In this document: positions 11,240 through 21,761 of the stretch, piece by piece
How positions within the stretch are numbered: the stretch's first letter is position 1
Layout: each line of letters starts with the position of its first letter
Assembly (NCBI GenBank): GCA_033032865.1
Contig: JAWHQI010000019.1
Span: 12,194,001 to 12,258,000 of the forward strand
Reading direction: 5' to 3'
DNA length: 64,000 nt
Source of the DNA: Dactylorhiza incarnata
Taxonomy: Eukaryota; Streptophyta; Magnoliopsida; Asparagales; Orchidaceae
Translations under genes and position numbers: made by a program
The notes under the pieces: model-generated
What the model was told of the DNA's origin: nothing
What the model saw: only the letters and a program-made list of their open reading frames with translations
Database searches by the model: none

Positions 11240-11683
11240 GTATGTTGGCAGGCTAAGGAAAAGGAAGACATGTGGTACTTGGACTCAGGTTGCTCCAAAC
11301 ACATAACGGGCGATAAAGCAAAATTCCTTAGCCTCACTAAGAAGAAAGGAGGAATGGTGACATTTGGGGACAATGGAAAAAGAAGGATATTAGGCACCGG
11401 TACTGTTGGTAACAATTCTTTCTCTCTTACTAATGTTTTATATGTAGAAGGTTTGAAACATAACTTGATTTCTATTACTCAACTCTTCGATAAAGGTCTA
11501 AATGTTTTATTTGAGTTTTCTACAGATTTATGCAAAATTATAGATCCAAAAACCAATAGTATTGTACTCACTGCACCCCGAATTCACAATGTGTATCTAA
11601 TTGCCTTTCATGATCTATCACATGCGTCTCTCAAATGTCTTATATCAAAAATGAAGAACTTGAATTATGACATAGGCGTCTAG
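11240..11683 (+). pseudogene. Copia aspartic protease domain
   Basis: Begins with WYLDSGCSKHITGD, the active-site segment D-S-G of copia proteases, then VTFGDNGKRRILGTGTVG and LYVEGLKHNLISITQL, which normally leads to the zinc-binding start of integrase. It is in the same frame as gag, separated by a stop at 11237-11239. It ends at a TAG at 11681-11683 followed by a frameshift before 11713. The enzyme would cut the polyprotein. Confidence 0.85.
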
Positions 11684-12315
11684 ATCACTCTAGCATCAAG
11701 TTAATTTTAAAATTGTCAAAGAATAAACTCATTAAAGGTTTGCCTATGCTAAACGGAAATCTATCTTCCTTATGCTCGTCATGCCAAAAAGGAAAATTTT
11801 CAAAAACATCGTTTAAAAGTAAAAAAGAAATATTCACTTCAAGACCCTTGCAACTAATTCACATGGATCTATTTGGACCCATTAGCACATGTAGTCTTGG
11901 TGGTAAAAAGTACACTTTTGTTTTAATAGATGATTGTTCTAGGTTTACTTGGACCTTATTTCTCACCTCCAAATCCGATGCATTTTCTGAATTTACAAAA
12001 CTTTGCAATCATATTCAAAATGAATTAGATCTAAAAATCAAGTGTATACGATCGGATCATGGAGGGGAATTTGAAAACGATAGCTTCACCACTTTCTGTA
12101 ATGATATAGGTATTAAACACGAATTTTCCGCTCCACGCACTCCCCAACAAAACAGTGCGGTGGAGAGGAAAAATAGAACTCTTCAAGAACTCGCACGTAC
12201 CATGCTATCCGAATATGGGTTGCCTAGATACTTTTGGGCCGAAGCCGTAAATACATCATGTTATGTCATAAATCGTGTTATGCTTCGCCCTAGTTTGAAA
12301 TTAACTCCATATTAA
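11684..12315 (+). pseudogene. Copia integrase, intact core
   Basis: The frame from 11713 carries the second half of the zinc finger (LCSSCQKGKFSKTSF), the first catalytic Asp in QLIHMDLFGPI, the second Asp in IRSDHGGEFEND and the catalytic Glu in PQQNSAVERKNRT, so the DDE triad is complete. The His part of the zinc finger lies in the shifted stretch 11684-11712. A TAA at 12313-12315 ends the frame; the linker continues in the same frame from 12316. Integrase inserts the cDNA into host DNA. Confidence 0.85.
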
Positions 12316-13152
12316 TTGTACTTTCAAAAGAAACCTAATGTATCGTATTTTCATGTCTTCGGTTGTAAATGTTTTATCCTAAATACCAAGGATGCATTAG
12401 CTAAATTTGATGAAAAATGTGATGAAGGTATTTTTCTTGGTTACTCTTCCACTAGCAAAGCATATTAAGTATATAATAAAAAATCTAAAAAGGTTGAAGA
12501 GTCTATTCATGTGAAGTTTGACGAACATGTGCCTTGTGTAGATTCTACTTGTGCAGGAAATGATGATGTACCTCTCTCACCATTGGAGCATGATGACGAT
12601 GAGCCACTTGGAGAAGAAAAAGAAGTAGAGACGGTGCAAGAGGAGCACGTGCCTCCAAGTGTGCTTCGATTTACAAGAGATCATCCAAGGGAGCTTATTA
12701 TTGGAGAACCATCAAGAGGGGTAACTACACGTTCTTCTTTTAATGAATCTTTTTCAAACTTATGTTTTGTTTCCGAAATAGAACCGAAAAATATTTCCAC
12801 CGCTTTGAATGATGAATTTTGGTTTATTGCTATGAATGACGAATTGAATCAATTTAAACGCAATAGGGTTTGGAAACTAGTTGAAAGACCATCAAATCAT
12901 CCGGTTATAGGAGTCAAATGGATATTTAAAAATAAATTAGACGGAGAATCTAGAATAACTAGTAACAAAGCTCGATTAGTGGCACAAGGTTATTCTCAAA
13001 TCGAGGGGGTAGATTTTGATGAAACATTTGCACCCGTTGCTTGCCTTGAATCGATTAGAATTTTTCTAGCTTTTGCGAGTTATAAGAAGTTTAAATTATT
13101 TCAAATGGATGTCAAAAGTGTCTTCTAAAACGGGATAATAAAAGAAGAAGTC
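12316..13152 (+). pseudogene. Copia reverse transcriptase, amino-terminal half
   Basis: After the proline/acidic linker (12511-12720) the segment [20 protein letters not shown] and [19 protein letters not shown] identify the start of copia reverse transcriptase. It continues to FQMDVKSVF at 13110, where the family has an F-L-N-G/H-G pattern. The frame has a stop at 12466-12468 and another (TAA) at 13126-13128 just before the inserted DNA transposon derivative. The catalytic YVDD part lies on the other side of the insertion. Confidence 0.85.
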
Positions 13153-13155
13153 TAT

Positions 13156-14441
13156 GGTGGCGTTTGGCGCAGCGGACAGGCTGTGGTGTGGCGGAAACGC
13201 ACCGCCGAAATGGGTATAAGCGGCGTTTGGCGCGGATTATTTCCCATCCGGCTTTTATTTGTTTCCGCGCATTTGTACAGCCACGGAACCGCGGCATTTT
13301 AGCACGTTCAGCCGCAAAAGCCATCCGCTGTCTTCCTTCCCCCAAAACCCTACGCGAGCGGCGATTCCGGATTCCTCACATCTCGCGGCGACTTCCCGTT
13401 TGCGACGGCGACAAACCACCGCCGATCTCTCTTCTTCCTTGTTCTTCATCGACGAAAGAGGCGATAGCAGAGTTCTGCGATAGCAGAGTTCTTCATCGAC
13501 AAACCACCGCCGATCTTTCATTCCTGTTTTCCGGCGACGGCGATAGCAGAGTTCTGGGAGCTTGATTTGTACGAGAACGACTGGATCCTGGTTCTTCATC
13601 GGCCTTCCTGCCTTGCCTGCTCTGTATTTGGATCGATCTGACTCGCCCCGTTTCCTGCGCTCTGGATTTGGATCGATAAGTGAGGTATATCCTGCTTTGA
13701 ATTTCAACAGATGTGCCTATGTGTGTTACCTGATTTTTGTGTGTGTGTTCATATACATGTATATGTGTATAAAAGAGATAGAGCTTGGGAATCGACCCAC
13801 CACGCATTTTAATAAACAGGGGTGGTCAAATCTTATGAACAAATTTGAAATGCAAACCGGGAAAAAATATGGAGGTGTAGAAGAAGTGGGCCATACTACG
13901 GGACATGCCAAGCTATCGCTTCGACAAACAGGCACATATTGTCATGGCCACGATGACTTTGCATAATTTCATTCGTCGCCACCCTTCGCGCGTGGATTTT
14001 GATTTCAGTGAGTCCGAGCAGAGGGGTAGAGATGATGGACTGGTCACACAAGAGCAACAAGATACATGCCCTGACACTGCAGGTGGTGTGGAGGAGATGA
14101 TCGCGCTACGTGATAGTATAGCAGATCAGTTGTATGAATCTAGATCATAGGAGATATCATGATATATGGTTAATGTGGACATTATTTTTGTGTGTTTGGT
14201 AATATATGATGGAAAATATATATATATTTTTGATATTCGGTAAAAAAAAAAATTTCGCTCAAAACTCCGTTTTGTTTCCAAACAACTTTTTCAAAACTCC
14301 ATTTTACAAACTCCATTTCACCCAAACAGTTTTTTAACAAAACTCCGTTTTCCAGAATCAGCACTTTTCCTATCAGCAACAGCCCATCGGCAACTTTCCA
14401 TCAGCAACTTTCCATCAGCAACAACCCAACCAAACAGAGCC
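13156..14441 (+). mobile_element. PIF/Harbinger DNA-transposon derivative inserted in the Sirevirus reverse transcriptase
   Basis: About 1.29 kb separates two adjoining codons of the copia reverse transcriptase (the EEVY...VEQPPGF stretch). The bases ctatg occur on both sides (13152-13156 and 14441-14445), containing the 3-bp TAT expected if the target duplication is 3 bp. The ends GGTGGCGTTTGGCG and, on the other strand, GGCTCTGTTTGGTT share GG and GTTTGG as weak terminal inverted repeats. Inside is the carboxyl-terminal part of a Harbinger transposase. Subterminal repeats ggcgtttggcgc (13159-13170, 13222-13233) and ccatcagcaactt (14398-14420) support a transposon end structure. Confidence 0.75.
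13880..14149 (+). pseudogene. PIF/Harbinger (HARBI1-like) transposase carboxyl-terminal remnant
   Basis: About 85 codons read KWAILRDMPSYRFDKQ and then HIVMATMTLHNFIRRH, the conserved end of the DDE nuclease of PIF/Harbinger transposases (LHNFIR is diagnostic), followed by an acidic tail to a stop at 14147-14149. The catalytic DDE residues and the amino-terminal half are missing, so it cannot catalyse transposition and would need a transposase from elsewhere. The upstream part of the element (13160-13700) is GC-rich and resembles a 5' leader with duplicated segments such as caccgccgatct. Confidence 0.75.
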
Positions 14442-14445
14442 TATG

Positions 14446-15592
14446 TAGAACAACCCCCCGGATTTATTGATAAAAAATTTCCAAATCATGTATATAGATT
14501 AGAAAAAACGCTTTATGGTCTAAAACAAGCGCCCCGTGCTTAGTATGAACGCTTAACATCTTTTTTATTAAAGCACAGTTACAAAATGGGTAGTGCCGAT
14601 AACACGCTCTTCATTAAGCACTATGATAATGATTTGATTATTTTATAAATATACGTTGACGATATTATTTTTGGAGCCACTAATGAAGAGATGTGTAAAG
14701 AAGTTATTCAAGTGATGCAAAATGAATTTGAAATGAGTCTAGTGGGTGAACTAACATACTTTTTAGGATTTCAAATAACCCAAAGAAATGATGGAATTTT
14801 TATATGTCAATCCAAATATGTTCATGATATGCTACAACGTTTTGGCTTTGAAAATTTAAAACATGTTAGTACTCCAATGAGGGCATCACTAAAATTAGGA
14901 AAAGATGAAGCCGAAATTTCAATTGACCAAACTTTTATAGAGGAATGATTGGATCCCTGTTATACCTAAGCGCATCTAGACCCGATATCATGTTTGCCGT
15001 ATGTTTATGCGCTAGATTTCAAGCAAATCCAAAAGAATCTCATTTAAAAGCGGTGAAACGAATTTTTCGATATCTAATCGGCACATCAAAATTAGGACTT
15101 TGGTATCCAAATAATGATTCCTTTCTCTTGCATGGATATTCTGATTCTGATTATGCGGGTTGTTCACTAGATAGGAAAAGCACTAGTGGTACATGTCACT
15201 TCTTAGGTCCTTCTCTAGTTGCATGGTCAAGTAGAAAACAAAATTCAGTTGCCCTCTCCACCACCGAGGCAGAATACATTGCACTAGGAAGTTGTTGCGC
15301 CCAAGCACTATGGATGACACAAACCTTAGAAGACTTTGGTGTTCATTTAACTAATATTGAACTTAAGTGTGACAACAAGAGTGCTATTGACTTAACAAAC
15401 AACCCCGTTCATCACTCACGATCTAAACATATTGACGTAAGACACCACTTCATTCGGGATCACATCAAAAAGGAACACGTTCATGTAAACTTCATAGGAA
15501 CTGAATCGCAACTTGCAGACATCTTTACCAAGCCTCTACCTGATTCACGATTTCATCTACTTAGACTAGAACTAGGGGTTTTGGACATTTAA
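14446..15592 (+). pseudogene. Copia reverse transcriptase (carboxyl half) and RNase H
   Basis: Continues the polyprotein after the DNA transposon: VEQPPGFI at 14446, LYGLKQAPRA near 14520 (with one stop after the A), the catalytic box YVDDIIFGAT near 14655, then LTYFLGFQI. A frameshift lies at about 14944. RNase H follows with DIMFAVCLCARFQ, YSDSDYAGCSLDRKSTSG, STTEAEYIALG, KCDNKSAIDL and the tail LADIFTKPLP, ending with a stop at 15590-15592. The reverse transcriptase and RNase H copy the RNA genome into DNA. Catalytic aspartates are present; only the stops, frameshift and insertion inactivate it. Confidence 0.9.
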
Positions 15593-17633
15593 GCTTGAAC
15601 TTGCAAAATCCACATTATTTATGAATACTTATGTCTGATTTCTTTGCTGAACTGCATTGTCACAAATCTACACAAATATAATCAAAAGAAAAATTCTGAA
15701 AAATTTCATTTTTTCCCCAAAATTCGAGTTTTGTTACTACCGCTCGGCGATAGCTGGGTACCGCTGGCGGTAGTGGATACTTCTGTATTTCCAGTCTCTA
15801 TTTTTTTTTTATTTTTTTTTTCTGCTATTTTCTGTTAAAAATTCCAAAAACAAAAAAAATATACAAAACAAATCAAAATCCCACCAAAAATATGCTTTGT
15901 TTCTTCTATATATCAAAACAAACTACAAAATTGAAAAACCAATTAAAACATCAAAAACATGCTTTCTATTTTTTTTTCTTTTTGTTTTTTTTTGAAAACT
16001 TAAAATTTATAAAAACTAATGTAGATTTTCTATGTTTCAAGGATGATATAGTTTATCTTGTCAAACTTCGTATACAATGTTTCATTCTCTCGTTCAAGTC
16101 TCTTAATAACATTGTCCTTGTATCATGCCTTGATCATTATCTTCTGTGTTCTCTGAAATTGATTATAGAAATCATGTGTAGGTTTGCATAGCGTGCCTTT
16201 ATGTATGAGTAAATGGCTTATATTTGCTAATGATTTTGTTTCACTCACACTTTTTGACAAACTACATATGAATTTAATCTTCTCTTACATGATTGTGTAG
16301 TGTAACAACGTCATATTATTGTTTGGCATGCTTAGTTTTACCTTCACCACATGTTAAAATCTTTTTCATGCACCTATCTTTGAAGAAGTGTGTTTTTCCA
16401 AAAATCTTTTTGTTTGCACATACAAGTGAATTCAGAGACTTTTGTCGTTAAGCAAAAAATTCAACTGAATAATTGACAAAGATAACTTCCACCAACCACT
16501 ACTCACCCTCCTGATAAGTCTTAATGAGCATTGTGAGGTTGAGCACCTTGGAGAGAATTGTAAAGTGCCTTGTTGCAAACATTTTTTTCTTGTACATCGA
16601 ATAAAAAAAATAAACTAAAATTCAAAATAATAACTGTGATTCCCCAAGCACTACTTTGCACCCTGATAAGTCTTAATAAGCATTGTGTGTGCAGAGCACC
16701 TTGGTAGTTGTACTATTCTTCTATGTGCATTGAAAATTTTATATAGCTTTGTGGGTAGAAGTAACTCTAAAAGTGCTTCTTCAATAATATTGTGTTTATT
16801 TCATTATGCATGTCATGTGTTTTGATTAACTCATATGTATACTTTTATCAAAAACACTATTTTGTACACATCATTATCACTTGTAAGCCTTCTACTCATG
16901 AGAATTGGAGTCTATTGCATATCTACATGTATTCTCTAAACTCGTAAGTAAATGCACTAGATAGCTTTGCATGATCATTACAATGTATAAGTGTACTTGA
17001 TTTCTAAATTTTGAACATTGTATTCTTCTATCTTGTCTTGATAACTTATATCATGCTTACATATTTTTTTCCGCTACGCCATGAGAACTCTATATTACAT
17101 ACCTTTCAACTAGTGCATGGCTATGTTAAAACTGAAATTATTTTGTGTCTTATATCCAAAATTCTTCATTATCTACTATACTTCTAAATTCCTATAATGA
17201 TGTTCACTTAAAACATATTTCGTCATGCTTTCCACCTCGTTACTACTTGTATGCTCGATCATGAATACATTTTCCCAACAAGTGGTTCCTTTTTGACAAT
17301 TCTCTTTTCGCTCTTATCTATTGTATTTTCCTTAGTGTTTCCCTATTTATCATACTCATTCCCTATCTACACAGTAATTGCACACTTTTTTATTGGCCTT
17401 CCTCTCCACCCTCTTTTGATAATACCAAAAGGGGGAAAATAAATTTGAAAGAAATTAACATGTTTGGGGAGTCAAGTTCATAGAAAGGTTTGTTGTAGGG
17501 GGAGCATTCACTTAGGGGGAGCATTCATTTAGGGGGAGCATATGCACATGTCTTAAATTTCATGCTTATCTCTATTATAAACACAAATTCCTATCATTTG
17601 TATTATTTCTTTCTAAGGGGATTTGTTATTATC
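15593..17633 (+). other. Sirevirus 3' non-coding region, no envelope-like gene
   Basis: Two kilobases of AT-rich DNA between RNase H and the polypurine tract. No frame longer than about 100 codons was seen and none resembles the envelope-like gene of some Sireviruses. Near 15737-15774 are ctaccgctcggcgatagc and taccgctggcggtagtgg palindromes. A roughly 50-bp direct repeat containing ctgataagtcttaat(g/a)agcat occurs at about 16511-16550 and 16659-16705. Confidence 0.7.
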
Positions 17634-17644
17634 AAAAGGGGGAG
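17425..17644 (+). repeat. Multiplied polypurine tracts before the 3' LTR
   Basis: Purine runs occur at 17425-17437 (ccaaaagggggaa), then three 16-17-bp units tagggggagcattcatt-like starting at 17496, 17513 and 17530, and the terminal tract aaaagggggag at 17634-17644 directly before the LTR. A multiplied polypurine tract is a described feature of Sireviruses. The terminal copy is the likely plus-strand primer. Confidence 0.85.
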
Positions 17645-17646
17645 TT

Positions 17647-19383
17647 TGTTGGAACATGCTTTCCGCATCTCTTGGTTTGACAATGACAAATCCTATTGTA
17701 TTTGATCATACTTGTTTTGTGTTTATAGTATGCAGGATTCCATGCTTTCAAATCTCCATGGTGCTGTGTTGTTGTTGCTACCGCGCCGCGTTAACTTTAC
17801 CGCTGGCGTTAGCAAACCGCTGAGAAGAAACCGCTGAGACGAAACCGCTGAGACGAAACCACTGAGAAGGAAACCGCTGAGAAGATCTGAAAGTTCTACC
17901 GCGCAGTGTTAAGCCTACCGCTGGCGCTAACAACCGCTGAGAAGGAAACCTGCGTTCGACGAACTGGATGCTCCGTTCGACGAACTGGATGCTCCGTTCG
18001 ACGAACTGGGTTCGACGAACTCGGTGCTCCGTTCGACGAACGACGAACGCGGAAGCCCGTTCGACGAAATTCATATCAGGGCGTTCGACGATCGACGAAA
18101 GCTGAGGCCCGTTCGACGAACTGCAGCTCTACCGCGGCGCGTTAGCACTAACGCTGGCGCTAGCGTCCGAAAGACGAAATGGTGTTCGAAGAAAATGATG
18201 CCGTTCGACGAACCAGATTGAGATCGACGAAAGCTGAGGTCAGCTCGACGAAGATGCGCCCGACGAAATGATCTACCGCGAAGCGCTAGCACTGACGCTG
18301 ACGTTAGCATTTTTGGAAACTATTTACAGAATGGAAAGTAGAGAAAAAGGAATGTCGACGGGTCGCTATGTTTGACAAGTACTATCGCGGCGCGTTAGGT
18401 CCAACGCCCGGCGGTAGCTTTTGGAAACATCCCGTCTGCAGTTGATTGAGGGGCAAATTTGGAAAGAGATATTGGCTGAAGGAAGGAATCGCACTATCGC
18501 AGGGCGATAGTGATACCGCGGCGCGCTAGGCTGTCACAACCGTTTGCGCTCAGAAGTTGCCTTAACTGCCACGATCCGACGATCCGTGTGCGCGTCGTGT
18601 CATTATCGCGGGGCGGTAGTACTAGCGCAGGCGGTAGCTGTCGAATCTATTTAAAGAGCAACGCCTCCTTCGTTGTGGTTTGCTGTTACAGAAGTTATTG
18701 GAGGCTTACTTTCAGAGCACACGAGTGAACTTTCAGAAGCAGCCCGAAGAACTCCATCAACGTTCGTGAACGCAAAAGAACTTGAAGACCAATACGATCG
18801 CATCTACATCGACATCAAGTTCTACTTTTGAGGGAGTTTCTAGTTTGTCTTGTTTTATTTTTCTTATTGTAACCTTTAAATCTTTTGTTCGGTAGAGGAA
18901 CTCGCCACACGGCGACTAGGGCCTTGCGGGGACTAGGGGGAAATTCGCCTCGTGTTGGCGACTAGGTGTAGGGTGTAGATCTAGGGAGTGCTTAAGACCT
19001 TTCCGGTGAGGGAAGGGCTAGAGCGGCTTGAGGCCTTGTCTAGGGAGAGATAGGCTAAAGCCAACCGGTCCTTGGGAGAAGGGTCGGTATAGAAAACCAA
19101 AAGAGTTTTCATTGGTCGCCTCTTTCCAAGCGTTATTGGGAAAAGTTTTGTAATCGTTTTTACTTCCAGTTAATGATTAATGAAAATATGTTTACTGTTT
19201 CATCTCTGAGTCGTACTCTGTGATTCTCATTGTTCAAACGTAAAAGTATTCTCACTGTTGCCTAACGCCGAGCGCTAACACTACCGCCGGCGGTAGTGTC
19301 TGAGAATTATTTTCTCTCATAATCTCTGAATTTTTAAAACCCTTATTCACCCCCCCTCTCTAAGGGCGCCTACAGATCCAACA
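17647..19383 (+). repeat. 3' LTR of the Sirevirus-like element
   Basis: 1,737 bp, starting TGTTGGAACATG and ending GATCCAACA, followed by the target duplication ATGCT at 19384-19388. It is closely similar to 7531-9248. Differences include an extra gttcgacgaactggatgct unit near 17980 and a small duplication (cgatccga) near 18575. Confidence 0.9.
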
Positions 19384-19388
19384 ATGCT

Positions 19389-19510
19389 CTCATCGGCGTG
19401 TAAGTACATGGAACGAGTCTTGGGCATGCAGCGGAGGAGCAGAAGAAGAGAATGGACCGGTGAACTGTTGGAACAGACTCACTGGTGCAAGCGGGCTGTA
19501 GAGTCACGTC
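19389..19510 (-). pseudogene. Gypsy-type gag remnant, unit 1 (right part)
   Basis: Continuation of the gag at 6465-7525 after the Sirevirus insertion. It aligns with 20780-20905 in the sister unit (ctcatcggcgygtaag, then tcttgggca). It then jumps to LTR b, lacking about 330 bp present in unit 2, so unit 1 lost its gag start. Confidence 0.65.
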
Positions 19511-19801
19511 TGTTGATCGACTTGGAGGTACTAGTTTTAGCGGAACCTTGTAGGATACCTTAAGAGTTCTTCTCTCCTAAGAGAGCCCAAAACAAGATAA
19601 TGATTCTAGATACATAAAAGTCTCACTAACACTCCCTTATATAGGCGGGAGTGTCCCTTATATAGGCGGGAGTGTCCCTTATATAGGCGGGAGTGTCCCT
19701 TATATAGGCGGGAGTGTGACATAATTATGGAAATGCTCGGAGGTTACATAAGTAAATAGGAGGATATGTTGATGAACCTGGAAGTCATCTTCATATCAAC
19801 A
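19511..19801 (-). mobile_element. LTR b, shared by the two gag units, with a fourfold TATA repeat
   Basis: A 291-bp LTR from tgttgatcgacttgg to cttcatatcaaca. It serves as the 5' LTR of unit 1 and the 3' LTR of unit 2 in an LTR-internal-LTR-internal-LTR array, the pattern left by recombination between LTRs. It is longer than LTR a because a 21-bp unit with the TATA box is present four times at 19634-19717. Confidence 0.75.
19634..19717 (-). repeat. Four perfect 21-bp copies carrying the LTR TATA box
   Basis: The unit cccttatataggcgggagtg + t occurs four times in perfect tandem. On the minus strand, the coding strand of this element, each unit carries gcctatataaggg, a TATA box. LTR a has a single copy (near 6350). 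Confidence 0.9.
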
Positions 19802-21245
19802 CTCCCTTCCGAAAATTGATCTTGTCCTCAAGGTGTGTCCCTAGGGGTCATCAGCCAGCGTCAGAGGATCCAAGTCAACGAAGTCAGGGTTTACGTTTTC
19901 GACCCCGAGTGGCAACTAAACGTCCTTGAGAGGACATTCGTGGGTGGAGGAGTGTGGTCAGTGGCCGTAAAAATAGAGGCCCTTGCGGTGAAGCTCGTGG
20001 AACTGCTGTTAAGATAAGCGTTGGGATGGTGGAGGTACCGGCAGAGGAAGGATTGGCGAAACTGACGGTGGCGTTGTGGAGCTGATCAACAGGGTTCCAG
20101 GTAGAGGTTGGTGATCCAGGCGATGGAGAGGTTGTTGAGGTTTCGAGGGTGGCAATGGCTGGTTGGTCAGCTTGCTCCATGGCGTGGGACAGAGTAGTCG
20201 GGTTGTGGAAACAAAGACGCGCTCAGATGTGGGGCAGTAAACCCACGAGAAAATACTCAAGTAATGGTCAGGAGATAGTCCGGTGACGTGCGTGACGACC
20301 TCGATGAACTTTCTGATGTAGGCGGCGACAGTGTCAGACTGACTAATGGAGCTGAGACACTTGTATGAATTAACTGCTTGGCGCATGTCATAGTGGCAAA
20401 GGAGTTCATCCATCAAGGTGGGCCAAGAGAGATCAAGGATATGTTGATGCGTCCAACGCACCCAATGGAGCGTAGAGCCCTCCATATAGATAGTCGTCAT
20501 GTGAACTTTCTGGTTGGCGGGGGTGGACTGTAGGTCGAACGATGCAGGAAATCCAATTGAGGAGGTCGGTGTCATTGAACACCGAAATCTCAATCCCGCG
20601 AAGGTTGTTCGGGTGGACATCCTTAGTGGCCAGTTGGGCGGGGATGGAGGTGTTAGTGGGGCCGGTGGACGATTCATAATTGTGGTCAGAAGCCCGCATA
20701 GGAGGAGAGTAAGATCTTCTAATTGGGCTTTTAGTCAATCCAAGTAAGTGGAATCGATGAAGGCTGAAGCAGAGATGTCCTCATCGGCGCGTAAGGCCAT
20801 GGAACGGGTCTTGGGCACGAAACCGAGGAGCAGAAAAAGTGAATGGTCCGGAGAATTGCTGGAACAGATGTACTGGTGCAGGCGGGCTGTAGAGTCACAC
20901 TTATCAATGGACTTTGTGCATTTTGAGCGACTGTTATGTGCAGAGACGAGGGATCAGGTGTAGCCTAGAGGCAACGATGGAGCAGTGTCGTCGTGCGGGA
21001 TCCCTAGCAAGGTCGATCAACCATTGTGGTGTGGTGTCGTCGGGATCCCTAGCAGGCCGATTGATAGGATCTCGTGCAAGAACTGGACGACGCCGTTAGC
21101 ATGGCGATATTTCTGGCGCACATGCGAGATCCAGTCGTGCTGTGACGCGCTCATGATTTGTTCTCGGTGAAGGAGGCTGGGACACAGGAGGAAGGGAAAT
21201 TAGGGTTCTGGATTGAACCTTAAGCGGGAGGCAGGTCAAACTAAT
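19802..21245 (-). pseudogene. Gypsy-type gag remnant, unit 2
   Basis: Minus-strand Gag fragments in order: LRGIEISVFNDTDLLNWI near 20590, MTTIYMEGSTLHWVRW near 20490, HILDLSWPTLMDELLCHYD near 20430, then VNSYKCLSSISQSDTVAAY near 20370. The pattern matches Ty3/gypsy Gag (capsid region). At the left end the sequence aaattgatcttgtcctcaagg is the complement of the polyprotein tail next to the 3' LTR. The long frame 20009-20677 carries most of it. No enzyme domain is present. At the right end, next to LTR c, a primer-site-like ggcaggtcaaacta lies at 21230-21243. Confidence 0.75.
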
Positions 21246-21525
21246 TGATGGATGCTCGCTATCGATCCAATAGATTGATTTTAGTAACGATACAATATAT
21301 TGAGGTATCCTCGATATATCGAGGATCCCTTTAAGTGTTCTTCTTTCCTAAGAGAGCGCAAAACAAAACAATGATTCTAAATGCCTAAAGGACGCACTAT
21401 CATTCTCTTATATTATATTGGTGTACGTGTGACATATATAATTATGAAAATGCCCTAAGATTGCATATGTGGATAAGGGTGGATAAGGGGACACGCTGAT
21501 GACCGGGTTGTTGTCTTTGTATCAT
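21246..21525 (-). mobile_element. LTR c of the gag array (diverged)
   Basis: It aligns with LTR a and b in the segments gttcttctttcctaagagag, acaatgattctaaatgc and gaaaatgccctaag, but its left third is diverged (palindrome cctcgatatatcgagg at 21309-21324). It would be the 5' LTR of unit 2. The right end near gtatcatta is approximate and no clean target duplication was identified (candidate cacat/catat). Confidence 0.6.
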
Positions 21526-21761
21526 TATTATTTATTAGTACATATACATTCAACCTGAAACCATGGAGAGGCCTGAGATCTAATTATTAAGTGGACAAGA
21601 CTCCATGGGTTTCGTGATTCATATCTACTTTCTCAACATTATTTATAGTTGTCATTGTCCCAAAAGGGAAATTGTAAGTGGGGTGAATCTTGTATATTAC
21701 ATATGTTGAATGAACGAAAAATTAGGTCACGTCAAAACTAAGGTGGCTTATGAGTTGGCTC
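21526..21761 (+). other. Host intron sequence between two element blocks
   Basis: 236 bp with no element termini or open frame. The final five bases, ggctc (21757-21761), are the left target duplication of the next element. Confidence 0.6.

Larger units (their letters stand above)
7531..19383 (+). mobile_element. Sirevirus-like (SIRE/Maximus) Ty1/copia retrotransposon
   Basis: An 11.85-kb element with two long LTRs (7531-9248 and 17647-19383), a TGGTATCAGAGC primer site just inside the 5' LTR, a Gag-Pol region in the order gag, protease, integrase, reverse transcriptase, RNase H (9298-15592), about 2 kb of AT-rich non-coding DNA, repeated polypurine tracts and a 5-bp target duplication. The long LTRs, the extended gag with a coiled coil, and the multiplied polypurine tract are traits described for Sireviruses. 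The copy is dead: it has several stops and frameshifts and a 1.3-kb DNA transposon derivative inside reverse transcriptase. The LTRs are very similar by eye, so insertion is not ancient. Confidence 0.9.

Noticed and set aside
15644..17442. Possible envelope-like gene after Sirevirus RNase H
   Set aside because: Only short AT-rich frames (up to about 99 codons) without membrane-protein architecture or similarity were seen.
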